Source of the DNA: an uncultured Lachnospiraceae bacterium
GTDB lineage: Bacteria > Bacillota > Clostridia > Lachnospirales > Lachnospiraceae
Reading direction: 5' to 3'
Assembly: GCA_902767235.1 (NCBI GenBank)
Contig: CACXGR010000030.1
Span: forward strand, 1 to 7,878
Length of the DNA: 7,878 bases
Position 1 is the stretch's first letter. Every line of letters starts with the position of its first letter. Of this stretch, positions 1-6,839 are shown in pieces. A program made the translations under genes and the position numbers. The notes under the pieces were generated by a model. It worked only from the letters and a program-made list of their open reading frames with translations. It was not told the origin of the DNA and ran no database searches.

Positions 1-1
1 A

Positions 2-3000
2 CTCTGGAAGGATTACGCGGATTATATGATCGGGTCGGAGGAACTCGAACCCGGCAGAGGATGGGACTACAGCTTTTTGGGGACCCTGAACAAAACAGAG
101 AATGCCGGGGAGATCGCCGCCTCTGTCGTCGAGGCGTACGGGAACTACTATGAGAAGAACAGATCGGAAGTATTTAACCCGGATGTGACGCTCTCGGCCA
201 TGGACCTGAGCGCGGTGGACGATACGATCCAAGCCGCAGATATGCTCTTTGAAGCCATGCAGAAGGGAATTGATGGGGGAGACTATGCGGAGCTCAACCG
301 CGCCCGCAGCAGGACCAAGGCATTCGGACTCGGCGCGGCGTCCAGCCGTGAGGAGGCCTACGATATGCTGGATATGAGGGACCTGACGGAGCAGCTTGCG
401 CAGATATATCCGGAAGAGTGCAGGAAGGTACAGGGGGCACTGGATAAACTGGTGGTGGCCAGTACTGCAAATGTGAGCGGTGCGGGCGGCGTCTCTATTT
501 ACCTGCCCGGGGACAATCAGGCACTCTACAGCGTGGCGGGAGAGCTCTACAGTGAGGATTCGGCGCTGTCTGATCCCTATCAGGATTTCGTCGGCAGCTA
601 TATGGAGGCTTGGAAGGAAGGGAGCGGAACGGACTGGACCCTGAACAAACTTGAGGAGGGGGACGGGGAACTGACGATGCAGCTCACACAGGAACAGGTG
701 CGCAATGCTTCGGAGTTCCATTACAGCATATTGCAGCGGAACTCCTTTGGAAGTTATGCGCTGGCGACAGGCAAAGTGCAGCTGGAACCGGATGAGAACA
801 ATGTCCTGCACATACCCGCGGATCCGATGCTCGTGGCAGCGGCTACGGATATGGAGGAGCCGTCTGCGCCCCTTACCTGCACGCAGATCGAGCATTCCGG
901 CGGGGAGAGCGTATACAGGACCATCAATATGTTTCTGACGCCCGGACACGAATATGCAGATATTGATGTCACGGCGGACGAACAGGTAGTCATAACCGCC
1001 AAAAGCCGGGAGGGAGAGAGGGAACTCTCTGTTTTGGATATCACATCCTCTGCCGGCAGCGCATGGGCCGGCGGTAAGGCTTCCGTCGATGTATCCAATT
1101 TCGAGTCCATCATAAACGCGGGCAGTACGTCCCACTCTCCTGTGAGAGATGATGAGGGACACATGAAGCCGTTCTATGAGTGGAAGTATACCGGATATGA
1201 GATGTATCCCATGTGTCTTGATAAGGGCTTTCGGATCATTATGAAGCCGGCCTCGGAATTCAACAGGGAATTCATCTGCCAGGTCATCGTCAAAGATGTA
1301 AACGGAGTCCAGCACGCTTCCGACTTCCGGGAGCTGAACGAGGGGAGCAGTACGGAGTTCATCGAGGCCCCCACTGAAAAAGGAACGCTGTATGCGCTGG
1401 CTGAAGACAGCGGGATCTGCATCGATCACTATGAGGGTGAAGACGAGAAGATCGAGATCCCGGCTTCCCTGGAGGGGAGGCCGGTCACAAAGATCGGCGC
1501 ATATGCTTTTGCCAAGAACAAAACGATCAGCGCGATCACACTTCCGGATACGGTCGAGGAGATCGGAAAAGAGGCGTTCTGCAACATGAAGCAGCTCACA
1601 CAGGCATCGCTTTCCAAAAATCTGAAAACGATCGGGATCGGTGCTTTCCGATACAGCGGGCTCACACAGATCGATATTCCGGAGAGTGTGGAGTCGATCC
1701 GAAGAGCGGCCTTTGCCGATTCGGCGCTGACATCCGCAGATCTCCCGGAAGGGATAAGCCTGATCGGCTCGATGCCTTTTGCAGACTGTGCGCATCTGAC
1801 GGAGATCAGGATCGGTGACGGCAATCCGAATTACAAGACAGCGGACGGAGTGCTCTACACAGCGGACGGAAAGGTCCTGATCCAGTATCCGTGCGCCGCG
1901 GCAGATGAATACGCGGTGCCCGAGGGAACGGAGGAGATCGGATACGGTGCATTTTCCTCTTCCGGGATCAGAGAGATCAGCCTGCCCTCTTCACTCAGGA
2001 CCATCGGAAATTTTGCATTTTATGACTGCTCAAAGCTGTCGTCTCTGCAGCTGCCGGATTCTTTGGAATCGATCGGAGCCATGGCTTTCAGTTCATTCGA
2101 CGCGCGATACCATATGACTTCGGATGAGGAAAAGAGCGAGGCGGGCACGATTCATCTGGGACCGAATGTCCGGTATATCGGAAACGGCGCATTTGACGCG
2201 CTCAAAACGAAGGCATTTGAAGTGGATGAAGGAAATCCGCAGTTTGCCTCTCTGGGCGGGTTTATAACGGGAAAAGCCAAAGACATGATCATCAGTGAAC
2301 CCAGGGGAACGGGCTCTGTCGTGGTGATCCCCGACGGCATCACGACTTTGCAGGACTATGTGCTCTCAGATTTGAAATACGGGACGGAGTTCGTGATCCC
2401 GGACAGCGTATTCCGCATAGGGGAGCTGGCATTTCCCTATTCGTATGGGGAATTAAATGAGGAGGGAAGATACGACGTACTGTACATGACGAAATTTCAC
2501 TGCTCAGAAGGATCGGCAGCGGAGAAATTCGCGAAGATCTATGAGATCCCCTACGACAATATCACCGACCCCGGTGAATTGAATTACGAAGAGGTGACAG
2601 AGGAGATTCCGGCAGAGGGCGAAAGAGGCGCGTCCAAAATGATCTGGTATGTCTTCGGCAGTCATGCGGAACTTGTGGGCTGCCAGAGTGATGAATTTGC
2701 GCCTTTGGAGATCCCTTCCGAATACAAGGGACTTCCGGTGACTGCGCTGCGCTGTTCTGATGATCCCTACAGATCATACTGGTGCCGTGCGGAAAAGGTG
2801 ATCATTCCCGATACGGTCGTGCGGATCGACAGAGAATTCTTTGATGGATTTCATTTTCTGAAGGAGATTGAAACGGGGGAGAACAATCCGGCCTATACGA
2901 GCATAGACGGCGTCCTGTTCACCAAAGATATGAAGGCGATGATCGATTACCCGATCAAAAAAGAGGATCAGACGTATTCGGTACCAGACAAAGTAGAAGA

Positions 3001-3718
3001 GATCTCGGATCATGCGGCTTACATGAACAGGAATATCCGGAAGCTGACCCTTCCGCGGTCCCTGCGCAAGATCGGAGACAACGCATTTACCTCATGCAGT
3101 GCGCTCACGGAAGTTTCGTTTAATAAAGGCCTCAGGGAAATAGGCAAATACGCGTTCAACAGCACGCCGCTCTCGAATGTCAGCCTGCCCTCATCGGTCA
3201 CTTCCATCGGGAACTCGGCCTTTATGCTGAACGCGGAATTCGGCACCCTGATCCTTCCGGATAAGCTCCAGACGCTCGGATACAAGGCTTTTTCCACCAG
3301 GATGGGGGAAACATTCGGCCAGGAGTCGATCAAGATCCCGAAAAATCTGAAGATCGAAACGATATTCCTGTCCGGTGTGCTCTTTGACCGCTTTGAGACC
3401 GACAGTAAGTGCGAGAATTATACGGCAAAGGACGGCGTGCTGATGAGCAAAGATGAGAAGACGCTGGTCTCGGTCCCCACTCTCCGCGAAGGAGAATTTA
3501 CCGTGCCGGAGGGGACGCTGTACATCGAGTACAACGCTTTCAACGAATGTGACAGGATCACCGATATATACATTCCGGACACGATCCTGTCCATCGGCAA
3601 TATCGCGGAGAAAGATTACTCCACGGGCGAATACAAATATGTCATACACTGCCGCAAAGGAACGGAAGCACAGAAACAGCTCGAATCCAAAGGCGCTTTG
3701 TGGGTGCCGATCGAGTGA
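2..3718 (+). CDS. C11 (clostripain-like) cysteine peptidase fused to BspA-type leucine-rich repeats, 5' end missing
   Basis: The reading frame is open at the window edge; 1238 residues are visible and the true start lies upstream. The first ~215 residues match the end of a clostripain (peptidase C11) domain: DYADYMIGSEE, then EPGRGWDY, the segment TLSAMDLSAVD, and GVSIYLP at 488-508. In this family the catalytic His and Cys precede the SEE segment, so the nucleophile should lie just outside the window; activity cannot be judged here. Bases ~660-1440 encode a beta-rich stretch that often follows C11 domains. Bases 1448-2560 and about 2705-3715 are two BspA/LRR_5 modules with about 11 and 9 units of the form LP-x-x-(L/V)-x-x-IG-x-x-AF. 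Such LRRs mediate surface binding in other bacteria. No LPXTG motif or membrane anchor is seen at the C-terminus. By family it is probably secreted, with the LRRs targeting the protease to a host or bacterial ligand; that role is inference. Confidence 0.85.
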   Translation, partial: LWKDYADYMIGSEELEPGRGWDYSFLGTLNKTENAGEIAASVVEAYGNYYEKNRSEVFNPDVTLSAMDLSAVDDTIQAADMLFEAMQKGIDGGDYAELNRARSRTKAFGLGAASSREEAYDMLDMRDLTEQLAQIYPEECRKVQGALDKLVVASTANVSGAGGVSIYLPGDNQALYSVAGELYSEDSALSDPYQDFVGSYMEAWKEGSGTDWTLNKLEEGDGELTMQLTQEQVRNASEFHYSILQRNSFGSYALATGKVQLEPDENNVLHIPADPMLVAAATDMEEPSAPLTCTQIEHSGGESVYRTINMFLTPGHEYADIDVTADEQVVITAKSREGERELSVLDITSSAGSAWAGGKASVDVSNFESIINAGSTSHSPVRDDEGHMKPFYEWKYTGYEMYPMCLDKGFRIIMKPASEFNREFICQVIVKDVNGVQHASDFRELNEGSSTEFIEAPTEKGTLYALAEDSGICIDHYEGEDEKIEIPASLEGRPVTKIGAYAFAKNKTISAITLPDTVEEIGKEAFCNMKQLTQASLSKNLKTIGIGAFRYSGLTQIDIPESVESIRRAAFADSALTSADLPEGISLIGSMPFADCAHLTEIRIGDGNPNYKTADGVLYTADGKVLIQYPCAAADEYAVPEGTEEIGYGAFSSSGIREISLPSSLRTIGNFAFYDCSKLSSLQLPDSLESIGAMAFSSFDARYHMTSDEEKSEAGTIHLGPNVRYIGNGAFDALKTKAFEVDEGNPQFASLGGFITGKAKDMIISEPRGTGSVVVIPDGITTLQDYVLSDLKYGTEFVIPDSVFRIGELAFPYSYGELNEEGRYDVLYMTKFHCSEGSAAEKFAKIYEIPYDNITDPGELNYEEVTEEIPAEGERGASKMIWYVFGSHAELVGCQSDEFAPLEIPSEYKGLPVTALRCSDDPYRSYWCRAEKVIIPDTVVRIDREFFDGFHFLKEIETGENNPAYTSIDGVLFTKDMKAMIDYPIKKEDQTYSVPDKVEEISDHAAYMNRNIRKLTLPRSLRKIGDNAFTSCSALTEVSFNKGLREIGKYAFNSTPLSNVSLPSSVTSIGNSAFMLNAEFGTLILPDKLQTLGYKAFSTRMGETFGQESIKIPKNLKIETIFLSGVLFDRFETDSKCENYTAKDGVLMSKDEKTLVSVPTLREGEFTVPEGTLYIEYNAFNECDRITDIYIPDTILSIGNIAEKDYSTGEYKYVIHCRKGTEAQKQLESKGALWVPIE
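1448..2560 (+). repeat. BspA-type LRR module 1 (protein-level repeats)
   Basis: About eleven degenerate LRR_5 units of roughly 22-24 residues, recognisable by their IG-x-x-AF ends: KIGAYAF, EIGKEAF, TIGIGAF, SIRRAAF, LIGSMPF, EIGYGAF, TIGNFAF, SIGAMAF, YIGNGAF and later weaker ones. The module closes with FHCSEGSAAEKFAKIYEIPYD at 2495-2557, a typical end of a BspA LRR array. Two inserts of the type GNPNYKTADGVLYTADGK (from 1814 and, decayed, from 2222) interrupt the regular units. Confidence 0.8.
2705..3715 (+). repeat. BspA-type LRR module 2 (protein-level repeats)
   Basis: A second LRR_5 array opening with PLEIPSEYKGLPVTAL, which parallels the KIEIPASLEGRPVTKI opening of module 1. Clear units end in RIDREFF, KIGDNAF, EIGKYAF, SIGNSAF, TLGYKAF and YIEYNAF. 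It carries two DGVL inserts (from 2876 and 3401) and closes with HCRKGTEAQKQLESKGALW, the counterpart of the module 1 end. The protein stops a few residues later. Confidence 0.78.
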
Positions 3719-3724
3719 TCATCT

Positions 3725-4759
3725 CTATTTTTTCTCAACAGGAACGGGCTTAAAAGCCTTGGGATAGGTCGCCCTTTCGGCATAGAGGGCGGGGAGATAA
3801 ACGCCGCCGTAGGAGAGCTTTCCGAGAGGATCGTCGTCATATTCATTGACCGTCACCGCGGTGACCGTGTCTCCCTGCAGCTGAAGGGTCATGTTCTCAT
3901 ATGCGATGCTTACATCATCCTCGCGGGAATAGTTGATATTGATCACACCGTTCTCACGGTAGTAGATGCGGCTGATCTGACAGCCGGCTTTCCGGATCAT
4001 GTCCACATATTCGGAAGCGCCTTTGCAGGTGAGCAGATCGGCTTCACTGATCTCTATTCCGCCGTACTCCTTGAAATCACCGTCCCAGTACAGGTAGTAG
4101 TCTTTCCAGGTATGACCGGAAGGAAGTTCGGTCGTCTTGTCCTTCTCTCTGTCGTATTCGGAGAGAACGATGGTCATCCGTGGAGAGCGGCTGATCTGGG
4201 TCAGAGCCATTCCCTGAAGAGAAAAAACATGCTCGTACCAGCCGTTTTCATTGACGCCGAAGATGTAGGTGGCGTCGCCGGTCGTGTAGTATTTGCCGAT
4301 CAGATAGAAATCGCAGCTGTCAAAGCGGAGCATGCGGCGATCACCATGATAGGGCCAGAAAGACTCATCGGTGATCACAGGGGTAACCTGGTTTTCTGTG
4401 ACAAAATAGAGACTGCCCGTATAAGCGCCGAACTCATCTTCGTCGCCGACCAGGGCGAAGGCCTCCGGCTTACCGTCTCTGTTGTAGTCGGACACGCAGA
4501 AATCATCCACTTCGACTTTGCCCAGTGCACCTTGGAAGACGCTCAGAAGCTTCGCCTCATCTTCCTTGCTCACAGAAGGAAGCTCCTGAACGGCGGCCTT
4601 TTCCGACGTATCGGCTGACGCTGCCGCGGCAGGCAAAAAAGCGCTGCATGTCATGGCAGCAGCGATCAGTGCAGACAGGAACAGTCCGGAAAAGTGACGG
4701 CGGCCGGATCTGCGGACAGCCGGGCGCATCCCATTTGAATTCTCAGAGTAGTTGTTCAT
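3725..4759 (-). CDS. Secreted protein of unknown function with Asp-rich DxNxDGxxE motif
   Basis: Family not recognised. The 344-residue product begins with a long basic n-region (RRSGRRHF, residues 16-23), a hydrophobic core at about 24-42 and a likely signal peptidase I site after ASA (residue 49), so the mature protein should be exported. Residues 91-99 read DYNRDGKPE, followed by AFALVG; this Asp-rich loop resembles calcium-binding loops in many clostridial secreted proteins with beta repeats. The rest is rich in aromatic beta strands (YYLYWDGDF, ATYIFGVNENGWY) with no catalytic motif I can name. The ATG at 4759 is preceded by AGAAAGG with a 9-nt gap, which supports this start; Met11 has no ribosome site. 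It lies 99 bp downstream of the hydrolase gene on the same strand but has its own promoter. Its stop is 6 bp from the stop of the convergent LRR gene. Confidence 0.8.
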   Translation of the reverse strand: MNNYSENSNGMRPAVRRSGRRHFSGLFLSALIAAAMTCSAFLPAAAASADTSEKAAVQELPSVSKEDEAKLLSVFQGALGKVEVDDFCVSDYNRDGKPEAFALVGDEDEFGAYTGSLYFVTENQVTPVITDESFWPYHGDRRMLRFDSCDFYLIGKYYTTGDATYIFGVNENGWYEHVFSLQGMALTQISRSPRMTIVLSEYDREKDKTTELPSGHTWKDYYLYWDGDFKEYGGIEISEADLLTCKGASEYVDMIRKAGCQISRIYYRENGVININYSREDDVSIAYENMTLQLQGDTVTAVTVNEYDDDPLGKLSYGGVYLPALYAERATYPKAFKPVPVEKK

Positions 4760-4768
4760 GGTAGGAAG

Positions 4769-4775
4769 CCTTTCT
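4769..4775 (-). promoter_or_regulatory. Ribosome binding site of the secreted-protein gene
   Basis: On the minus strand AGAAAGG lies 9 nt before the ATG at 4759. It selects this start over Met11, which has no comparable site. Confidence 0.6.
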
Positions 4776-4790
4776 GTGGTTAAGGTGTTT

Positions 4791-4800
4791 GACGATCGTC
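4791..4800. promoter_or_regulatory. 10-bp perfect palindrome at the expected transcription start
   Basis: GACGATCGTC is a perfect palindrome that begins about 10 bp downstream of the -10 box of the secreted-protein promoter, where a repressor would block initiation. Ten bases is short, and GATC-centred palindromes can arise by chance, so operator function is only a possibility. Confidence 0.3.
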
Positions 4801-4809
4801 TATAAAGAT

Positions 4810-4838
4810 ATAATAATCCCGAGCGGCGACAAAAACAA
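4810..4838 (-). promoter_or_regulatory. Sigma-A type promoter of the secreted-protein gene
   Basis: Read on the minus strand, TTGTTT (4838-4833) is followed after exactly 17 bp by TATTAT (4815-4810). Transcription would start near 4802, giving a leader of about 40 nt before the ATG at 4759. This is the best promoter match in the window and suggests the gene can be expressed apart from the upstream hydrolase. Confidence 0.55.
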
Positions 4839-4858
4839 CGGAAGGCCCGGGAGATTCG

Positions 4859-5647
4859 TCAAAGATTTCTGCCCGGATCCAGATAGAGCGCGATCGCCAG
4901 GCCGACCACCTTCTCGGGCGTGGCCGGGTCGCTGCAGAGCGAGTGACCTTCGCCTTCAAACACTGTCATATCTACACCGTATCTGGCGGAAAAACGCGCA
5001 GCTGCGGCGGGGTCGATGACCGGATCCTCAGAGCCGTGCGCCATGGCGATCTTGTGCGGCCCAAAACGGTCCGGATCGAACTTCTCAAAGAGATCGTTGG
5101 CGGCCAGATCGTCCATAAAGCCCTGGGTGATCCTGACGGGACGGCCGAGGCTGAAGCCCTGCATGAAATACCCCTTTTCCTTCAGGTCCTTCTTCAGCTG
5201 CTCGTCTTCCTCCGTGTAGCTGTCCTTCAAAAAGAGGGAGGGCATGTTGACCGCGGCGCTTCTGAAAAACGCTCTGCGGCCTTTGTGCGGCCTCGTGCTG
5301 ATGTAGAGCGCGGTCACATAGGCGCCGAAACTTGAGCCAAAGTAGTAAATATCCTGATCGGGATACCTGCTCACCAGCTCTTTTTCCACACAGGCAAGGC
5401 TCTCGAGGCAGGCGCTAAGACGCAGCTCCTCGTCGTAGGACGCCTCCACACCGTGACTGGGCAGATCGATGCCGACGACGCCGATCCCGGCGGCAGGGAG
5501 CTTATTCAGAAGCAGCTGAACGGTCGGGCTCTCCTTGCTGCTCGTGAAACCGTGGACGGCGATGGCGATCCCCCGCGGATCACCGGGGATCTCTTCTACA
5601 CAAGCGACCTTATGATGATCGGGCTTTTCTACGGAATATTTGCGCAT
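4859..5647 (-). CDS. Alpha/beta hydrolase (esterase/peptidase-like), substrate unknown
   Basis: A 262-residue protein of normal length for a single-domain alpha/beta hydrolase. In this numbering HGFTSS (32-37) supplies the oxyanion-hole strand, GIDLPSHG (about 60-67) is the usual second strand and loop, GSSFG (104-108) is the nucleophile elbow with Ser106, HGSEDPVID (204-212) carries the acid Asp208, and GEGHS (232-236) carries the catalytic His235. The triad is complete. No signal peptide or membrane segment is seen, so it should be cytoplasmic. The variable region after the nucleophile (about 125-190) is charged and does not identify a substrate. The start is set at ATG 5647 because AAGGAG lies 8 nt upstream; a longer GTG start at 5668 has no ribosome site. 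The family covers carboxylesterases, acyl hydrolases and S33-type peptidases, and I cannot choose between them. Confidence 0.88.
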   Translation of the reverse strand: MRKYSVEKPDHHKVACVEEIPGDPRGIAIAVHGFTSSKESPTVQLLLNKLPAAGIGVVGIDLPSHGVEASYDEELRLSACLESLACVEKELVSRYPDQDIYYFGSSFGAYVTALYISTRPHKGRRAFFRSAAVNMPSLFLKDSYTEEDEQLKKDLKEKGYFMQGFSLGRPVRITQGFMDDLAANDLFEKFDPDRFGPHKIAMAHGSEDPVIDPAAAARFSARYGVDMTVFEGEGHSLCSDPATPEKVVGLAIALYLDPGRNL

Positions 5648-5655
5648 ATCAGTTT

Positions 5656-5661
5656 CTCCTT
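5656..5661 (-). promoter_or_regulatory. Ribosome binding site of the alpha/beta hydrolase
   Basis: AAGGAG on the minus strand, 8 nt before ATG 5647. It decides the start, rejecting the in-frame GTG at 5668, which would place this site inside the coding sequence. Confidence 0.8.
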
Positions 5662-5663
5662 CG

Positions 5664-5690
5664 GTCACAAAATCGTCAGAAAATCGTCAC
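5664..5690. promoter_or_regulatory. Three GTCA direct repeats with 11-bp period
   Basis: GTCA occurs at 5664, 5675 and 5686, exactly 11 bp apart; the second and third units share the 10-mer AAAATCGTCA (5669-5678 and 5680-5689). Response regulators of the OmpR/PhoB family commonly bind direct repeats with this spacing, one helical turn apart. The array ends 11 bp before the -35 box proposed for the lipoprotein gene, a typical activator position, and falls in the leader of the divergent hydrolase gene, where binding would repress. The regulator is unknown. Confidence 0.4.
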
Positions 5691-5700
5691 AGCAATGAGG

Positions 5701-5729
5701 TTGATTTTCGGTTTGTGAATAGATATCAT
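5701..5729 (+). promoter_or_regulatory. Candidate promoter of the lipoprotein gene
   Basis: TTGATT (5701-5706) and TATCAT (5724-5729) are separated by 17 bp, giving a predicted start near 5736 and a leader of about 45 nt. An overlapping alternative is TTGTGA (5713-5718) with TACAAT (5735-5740), 16 bp apart. The two cannot be told apart by eye. Confidence 0.45.
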
Positions 5730-5751
5730 TTAAATACAATGATAAGGTCAA
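5723..5751 (-). promoter_or_regulatory. Candidate promoter of the alpha/beta hydrolase
   Basis: On the minus strand TTGACC (5751-5746) is followed after 17 bp by TGATAT (5728-5723): a good -35 but a poor -10. An alternative is TTGAAT (5768-5763) with TATCAT (5744-5739), 18 bp apart. Either one overlaps the promoter proposed for the divergent lipoprotein gene, so polymerases would compete for this region. Confidence 0.3.
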
Positions 5752-5766
5752 TCATGATATTGATTC

Positions 5767-5773
5767 AAGGAGG
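5767..5773 (+). promoter_or_regulatory. Ribosome binding site of the lipoprotein gene
   Basis: A full AAGGAGG, 8 nt before ATG 5782. It rules out the in-frame TTG at 5776, which sits only 2 nt from it. Confidence 0.85.
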
Positions 5774-5781
5774 AATTGTGT

Positions 5782-6801
5782 ATGAAAAAAAATATTGCAA
5801 GATTAGTGCAGGCGGGCATTCTTGTTCCGGCGCTGGTGTTCTCCATGGCTGCCTGCGGAACATCCAATACTGCCGGCACTGCGAAGAGCGAGGAGACGGC
5901 GCCGGCACAAGAGACGGAACCGGAGGGAACGGAAGAGACCCAGCCCGCTGAGGACGGCGCGCAGCAGGAGGCGGCAGCTGCAGAGGATGTGGTGTTTGAG
6001 AATGCCGGAATGAAGATCACCCTTCCGGCGGAACTCGCGGACAAGATCACCGTCGGAACGCCTGAAAAGGACGAGGACGGCGCTATTTTTACAGCCTATG
6101 AGAACGCATCCGTGGAAGCCGAGAAGGCAGCGGGACACCAGTACGAGGGCGCCGGCTGGCTCTTCAGCATCTGCACCAGAACGGAAGAGGATGTGCACAG
6201 GATCATGTGTGACGACGGATCCGGCTCGGACATCATCGGTTACGGTGACGACGGCGTCTACTACGTCTACTATCATCCCACAGATGTCCGCTATGAGCGG
6301 GAGACCCCCGAGCAGATGGAGAAGGATCAGGAACAGTGGGCAAAGGCCTGCGAATGGGCAGACTCTGTTTTCAAAACCTTCGCGGAAAACAACGGCATCA
6401 CCAAAGTCACCTGGAACAGCACGATGGTGGAGATCTCCCTGGCGCGCACCTGCTATCAGGATGATGCCAAGTATACACTGAGCACTACCGAATTCGGTCC
6501 GCTCGAGCCCGGCGATGTCGACGCAGAGAAGTATGTCAAGCAGCTGACAACAGATGCCGTATATGAGATCGCAGACGGTATAGAAGCACCTGACGGCGAG
6601 TATGTTGTCCTCAATTTCCCTGACGATGATGTCCGTTTCGATTTCTTTATCGGAGAGGACAGCGGCAATATCATCCGGCAAGTCTGGTCTGACGGCGAGA
6701 ACGAAGAGATCTACAAGGTCACATTTGCCGACAGCAGCAAGGTCGCCAGCAAGATCATGCAGGAGTGGTACGCGGAGATCGCCAAGGCGGCGGGCAAATG
6801 A
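5782..6801 (+). CDS. Lipoprotein of unknown function
   Basis: A 339-residue exported protein with a short basic start (MKKNIARL), a hydrophobic core and a lipobox-like SMAAC with Cys25 as the lipidation site; Met at the -3 position is tolerated but not ideal. Residues 26-69 are a Glu/Thr/Ala/Pro-rich linker, as in many Gram-positive lipoproteins, which would hold the folded part away from the membrane. The folded part seems to have two halves: about 70-203 (VVFENAGMKITLPAEL at the start, then GWLFSICTRTEED, GYGDDGVYYVYYHPTD and a helix ending VFKTFAENNG) and about 208-335 (EISLARTCYQ, EYVVLNFPDDDVRFDFFIG and a closing helix). I recognise no enzyme motif or solute-binding signature. It is divergent from the hydrolase gene across 134 bp and has its own terminator, so it is probably monocistronic. 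Lipid-anchored surface location is well supported; the function is unknown. Confidence 0.82.
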   Translation: MKKNIARLVQAGILVPALVFSMAACGTSNTAGTAKSEETAPAQETEPEGTEETQPAEDGAQQEAAAAEDVVFENAGMKITLPAELADKITVGTPEKDEDGAIFTAYENASVEAEKAAGHQYEGAGWLFSICTRTEEDVHRIMCDDGSGSDIIGYGDDGVYYVYYHPTDVRYERETPEQMEKDQEQWAKACEWADSVFKTFAENNGITKVTWNSTMVEISLARTCYQDDAKYTLSTTEFGPLEPGDVDAEKYVKQLTTDAVYEIADGIEAPDGEYVVLNFPDDDVRFDFFIGEDSGNIIRQVWSDGENEEIYKVTFADSSKVASKIMQEWYAEIAKAAGK

Positions 6802-6839
6802 GTGAAGGGGATCGTCCCTGCTCTATTAAGGAAAGAAAG

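Noticed and set aside
3747..3758. GGCTTAAAAGCC palindrome near the convergent stops as a terminator
   Set aside because: It folds to only a 4-5 bp stem and lacks a following T-run on either strand; it lies inside the coding end of the secreted-protein gene.
4112..4618. Plus-strand open frame opposite the secreted-protein gene
   Set aside because: No ribosome site or recognisable domain, and it lies fully opposite a gene with a signal peptide and promoter.
4820..4875. Terminator after the hydrolase gene
   Set aside because: CCGGG and CCCGG arms on the minus strand are about 20 nt apart and pair over only 5-6 bp before the T-rich stretch; too weak to call, so readthrough into the secreted-protein gene remains possible.
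5648..5668. Longer GTG start for the hydrolase (7 more residues)
   Set aside because: No ribosome site precedes it, and it would place the AAGGAG at 5656-5661 inside the coding region.
5750..5765. AATCA-TGATAT-TGATT inverted repeat ahead of the lipoprotein ribosome site
   Set aside because: Arms of 5 bp in AT-rich DNA are expected by chance; kept only as a note.
5776..5781. TTG start two codons upstream of the lipoprotein ATG
   Set aside because: It is only 2 nt from AAGGAGG, too close for initiation; ATG 5782 has an ideal 8-nt gap.
5803..6681. Long minus-strand open frame opposite the lipoprotein gene
   Set aside because: It is antisense to a gene with a clear ribosome site, lipobox and terminator. 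Its product is Leu/Arg/Cys-rich with no recognisable domain, as expected for a shadow frame of GC-rich coding DNA.
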